Below are positions 52,454 to 55,101 of a stretch of 55,101 nt of DNA, piece after piece. The stretch lies in NCBI GenBank assembly GCA_023426505.1, contig JAFAAP010000168.1, forward strand, positions 1 through 55,101. Reading direction: 5' to 3'. The notes under the pieces were generated by a model. It made no database searches. It was not told where the DNA came from and saw only the letters and a list, made by a program, of their open reading frames with translations. Every line of letters starts with the position of its first letter. The first letter of the stretch is position 1. The translations under genes and the position numbers were made by a program. This stretch comes from Pseudomonadota bacterium (GTDB lineage: Bacteria > Pseudomonadota > Alphaproteobacteria > Rhizobiales > Beijerinckiaceae).

Positions 52454-52828
52454 ATGGGCGACGACAGGTTGCTGCGCGAAGAGATTCGGCTCCCGCTGGA
52501 CATCGCACGCACCCGGATCCGCCGCCATACGGGCCTCTATCCCGAAGAGGATCTGACCCGCGACGTTCTGAGCGTCTGTGACGAGGCGCTGACCTTTGTA
52601 GCCATGACGCCCGACCTGCGTGACGCGAGAGAGGCTGTCGAAGCCCGTTGCACACGGCTCTCGCAGGCCTCGGACCGGTTTTCGGAGCGAAACCTCGCGG
52701 CGATCTCGAAAGCGCGCGCTCAGGCGGTCGCTGCCATCGACAGGCTGCAGGACGTGCTTCTGGAGCGCCGCCGGTTCGAATGCAGGCCTTGTGTTGAATC
52801 CGTCGTCCTCCGGCAGCGAAGCCGCTGA
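52454..52828 (+). CDS. Hypothetical protein
   Basis: 124 residues from the ATG at 52454, preceded by AGGGGA. Mostly helical and charged (LREEIRLPLDIARTRIRRHTGLYPEEDLTRDVLSVCDEALTFVAM, RFSERNLAAISKARAQAVAAIDRLQDVLLERRR), with coiled-coil potential in the second half and two cysteines near the end (ECRPCVES). No family recognised. It stands between the kinase gene and the flavin monooxygenase gene, convergent with the latter (12 bases between ends). A longer frame opens at 52301 but lacks support. Confidence 0.55.
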   Translation: MGDDRLLREEIRLPLDIARTRIRRHTGLYPEEDLTRDVLSVCDEALTFVAMTPDLRDAREAVEARCTRLSQASDRFSERNLAAISKARAQAVAAIDRLQDVLLERRRFECRPCVESVVLRQRSR

Positions 52829-52840
52829 ACCTTGCCAGCC

Positions 52841-54052
52841 TCAGGGATGGAGGAGCCGACGCGGTAATCCGGACGCCTGCTCCAAGCCCATGGCGGCCCA
52901 GCGATACAGCGTCCGAACCAAGGGGATGCGTTTGGCCCGATGAAGCGCGTAGTAGAGTCGAGGCGGGATGCGGGGGATGAGACGTGAGCGGCGGTCGAGC
53001 AGCAGGGCGAAGAGCTGCGGCCCGTCCAGCGTGGCGTAGCGGGCGATGTTCTCGAACCACGCTGCGCTCAGGCGCGCCTCGCGCTGCGGCCTGAGCATGG
53101 CGAGTTGCCGTTCGCTTTCATAGGCGGCGAGCGCCACAGGCACACTCTTGCTCCGATGCAGGCTATCGGCGAGCGCAATGGCATCCTGCATCGCCAGACG
53201 CGTTCCGGAGCCGATCGAGAAATGGGTGGTGTGGGCGGCGTCCCCCAGGAGCACCACTTTCCCCGTATGCCATCTGCGATTCGTCAGGTTGCGGAAGTTG
53301 AGCCAGGGCAGGGGGTCATCCTCGCCTGACTGGCTGAGCAGGCGATGCTCGCCAAGATAGTCTGCGAACAGGCGCTCGAGCAGGCGGAGGCTCTCGTCTC
53401 CGGGCATCCTGTCGAAGCCCAGCCCCTGCCAGGTTTGCGGCGTACATTCGACGATGAAGGTGCTCATGGCCGGGCTGTATCCATAGGCGTGGAACCAGAT
53501 CCAGCCGGCGTCGGCCGGCACGAGCCCGAACGTGAAGGCTTCGAAGACGCGTGACGTCCCGAGCCAGACATACTTGTTCCGGCCCGGATCGATGCGCGGC
53601 TCGAATGTGTCCTCGTCCAGGCGCCGCAGATGGCTCCCGACGCCGTCCGCCGCAACGATGACGTCCGCATCCGGAACTTGCGAGGGCTCGGTGATCTCGT
53701 GCTCGTAGCGGATCGTGATGCCGAGATCCGTCGCGCGCTGGCGGAGGATGTCGAGCAACGTCTGGCGGCCGATGCCGTAGCCGGTCCCGCCGCCGCGAGC
53801 GGGAGTTCCGCCCTTCACCTCGACCACCTGGTCGATCCAGCAGAACGACGCGTCGAGGATCGCGTTCGACGACACCGGATCGTTGGCGCGCAGATCCGTC
53901 ACGAGATCGTCCCAGAACACGACGCCCCAGCCATGCGTCACGCCGGCCGGATTGCGCTCGAACATCGTGATCTCGGTGTCGGGGTCGCGCAGCTTCATCA
54001 GGATCGAGAAGTAAAGCCCCGCCGGTCCGGCTCCGATGCATGCGATCTTCAT
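52841..54052 (-). CDS. FAD-dependent monooxygenase (VioD / salicylyl-CoA hydroxylase-like)
   Basis: 403 residues of the class A flavoprotein hydroxylase group. The FAD motif is MKIACIGAGPAGLYFSILMK; GWGVVFWDDL, the block GRNKYVWLGTSRVFEAF, then AMSTFIVECTPQTW and LLGDAAHTTHFSIGSGTRLAMQDAIAL follow. Several of these blocks are shared with tryptophan hydroxylase VioD and with the N-terminal half of anthraniloyl-CoA monooxygenase/salicylyl-CoA 5-hydroxylase, as I recall them. It lacks the old-yellow-enzyme half of anthraniloyl-CoA monooxygenase. An aromatic ring hydroxylation is the likely reaction; the substrate is open. ATG at 54052; a longer frame from 54094 is possible. The neighbouring aldehyde dehydrogenase gene is on the same strand, about 250 bases upstream. 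Confidence 0.85.
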   Translation of the reverse strand: MKIACIGAGPAGLYFSILMKLRDPDTEITMFERNPAGVTHGWGVVFWDDLVTDLRANDPVSSNAILDASFCWIDQVVEVKGGTPARGGGTGYGIGRQTLLDILRQRATDLGITIRYEHEITEPSQVPDADVIVAADGVGSHLRRLDEDTFEPRIDPGRNKYVWLGTSRVFEAFTFGLVPADAGWIWFHAYGYSPAMSTFIVECTPQTWQGLGFDRMPGDESLRLLERLFADYLGEHRLLSQSGEDDPLPWLNFRNLTNRRWHTGKVVLLGDAAHTTHFSIGSGTRLAMQDAIALADSLHRSKSVPVALAAYESERQLAMLRPQREARLSAAWFENIARYATLDGPQLFALLLDRRSRLIPRIPPRLYYALHRAKRIPLVRTLYRWAAMGLEQASGLPRRLLHP

Positions 54053-54307
54053 GGCCACGTCCGATCCCTCCGTCCGGCTCGATGCCCTGAACATGAGAGC
54101 GCCTCCGCGCCTAAGCTCTCAGCCGCTCCCGATGCGTGTCACCGGTCGCCCGAGAAGGGTCGACGTCAAGGCAGGCGACACAAGGAAGGTACGGGAAGTG
54201 GAAACGCTTGTGCATGCTCCCAAATGGGTAGAGCCTGGGACTTATGGAGGTTTGCGGAATACTGCCGCAGCCGGCTCCCAAAGAAGCCGACTGCCGCGCG
54301 TCCGCGG

Positions 54308-55101
54308 TCAGGCCGCTTTTCCAGCGTTCAGGTACCCGAACATGGACTTGACCTCGAGATAGTCCTCGAAGCCATAGCGGCCCCATTCGCGGCCGTTGCC
54401 GGACTGCTTGTAGCCGCCGAACGGCGCCGCGTTGTCACCGCGGGAGCCGTTGATGTGCACCATGCCGGCGCGGATTTGCCGGGCAATCCGGCGCGCCCGT
54501 TCCGGGTCGCCCGAGGTGACGTAACTCGACAGGCCGTAGACCGTATCGTTGGCGATCGCGATCGCCTCCTCCTCCGAGCCGTAGGGGAGGATAGACAGCA
54601 CCGGCCCGAAGATCTCCTCGCGGGCAATGCGCATGTCGTTCGTCACGTCTGCGAACACCGTGGGGCGCACGTAGTAGCCGCGGTTCAGGCCCTCGGGCCG
54701 GCCGAGGCCGCCGGTCACGAGGGTAGCGCCTTCCTTGATCCCGACTGCGATCAGGTCCTGGATGCGGTTGAACTGCACCTCGCTGACGACCGGACCGATG
54801 GTGGTGTCGGCCGAGCGTGGGTCGCCCACGATGGTGGCTTCGGCGATGCGGCGGGCGATCGCCGCCACCTCCTCCTGACGGTCACGCGGCACGAGCAGGC
54901 GGGTGGGGGCGTTGCATGATTGGCCGCTGTTGTTGAAGCAGCCCCGTGCCCCATGGGTGATCGCCGCCTCAAGATCCGCGTCGTCCAGGATGATGTTGGG
55001 CGATTTTCCGCCGAGTTCCTGGTGGACGCGCTTGACCGTATCGGCGGCCGCCTTGGCGACCAGGATGCCGGCGCGGGTCGAACCGGTGAACGACACCATG
55101 T
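54308..55101 (-). CDS. Aldehyde dehydrogenase family protein, 3' part only
   Basis: The gene runs off the right edge; about 263 C-terminal residues are visible of an expected 470-490. They include the strand FTGSTRAG, the general base Glu in QELGGKSPN, the catalytic Cys in NNSGQSCNAPTR, EEIFGPVLSILPY, the NAD-binding/oligomer part YGLSSYVTSGD, and PFGGYKQSGNGREWGRYGFEDYLEVKS. This is an ordinary NAD(P)-dependent aldehyde dehydrogenase; substrate not determinable. It lies upstream of the monooxygenase gene on the same strand. Confidence 0.92.
   Translation of the reverse strand, partial: MVSFTGSTRAGILVAKAAADTVKRVHQELGGKSPNIILDDADLEAAITHGARGCFNNSGQSCNAPTRLLVPRDRQEEVAAIARRIAEATIVGDPRSADTTIGPVVSEVQFNRIQDLIAVGIKEGATLVTGGLGRPEGLNRGYYVRPTVFADVTNDMRIAREEIFGPVLSILPYGSEEEAIAIANDTVYGLSSYVTSGDPERARRIARQIRAGMVHINGSRGDNAAPFGGYKQSGNGREWGRYGFEDYLEVKSMFGYLNAGKAA

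Noticed and set aside
52765..52790. GGTTCGAAT, which resembles a tRNA T-loop
   Set aside because: The flanking 5-base arms do not pair, and no D or anticodon arm can be drawn upstream.

Overview
The window reads as a chromosomal segment of a GC-rich alphaproteobacterium of the Hyphomicrobiales (Rhizobiales). The best guess is a Methylobacteriaceae-type genome such as Microvirga. The lineage is inferred from lpxK-waaA-DUF374-DUF4170-cysQ synteny, small DUF2093, DUF6894 and probable DUF6101 proteins, a plant/alphaproteobacterial-type gshA next to rsmE, and FixK/FNR-style and guanidine-II regulatory elements. There is no rRNA, no convincing tRNA, no CRISPR array, no insertion sequence and no prophage.

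Left part (1-19.5 kb) is mostly housekeeping. It holds msrB; the coupled pair ileS-lspA; a secreted protein of unknown function; two tandem M16 peptidases (one with an intact zinc site, one without); pgi; mutL; an HdeD-like membrane protein behind what looks like a FixK/FNR class II promoter; a small secreted Cys protein; a zinc alcohol dehydrogenase; a membrane quinoprotein glucose dehydrogenase; and rluB-rsmD divergent from tadA. The RluB homologue has very long Arg/Asp/Gly-rich tails.

Middle part (19.5-38 kb): an RTX exoprotein, a fluoroacetate-dehalogenase-like hydrolase, purD, xseA, and a tightly packed lipid A/LPS operon on the minus strand (cysQ, DUF4170, DUF374 acyltransferase, waaA, lpxK). 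Then come ubiA with a secreted partner, rsmE, two consecutive GCS2-fold ligases (YbdK-like and gshA), a dCache-GGDEF diguanylate cyclase, and an SMR exporter. The exporter lies behind a two-hairpin guanidine-II (mini-ykkC) riboswitch with a good promoter, so it is predicted to be a guanidinium exporter (Gdx).

Right part (38-55 kb) is more accessory. It carries a GH113-like glycoside hydrolase with RTX and cadherin-like modules broken by a frameshift, a methyltransferase, a YqaA membrane protein, an alpha/beta hydrolase and a BaiN-type flavoprotein. It also carries two small genes, a LuxR-type regulator directly upstream of an 866-residue animal-type haem peroxidase with RTX repeats, a hybrid histidine kinase broken by a one-base slip in a G run, a VioD-like flavin monooxygenase and the 3' end of an aldehyde dehydrogenase gene that runs off the window.

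Three separate RTX exoproteins without any type I secretion genes nearby imply a secretion machine encoded elsewhere. The points most worth following are the guanidine-II/Gdx unit, the FixK/FNR-HdeD promoter, the LuxR-peroxidase pair, the tailed RluB and the two frameshifts.
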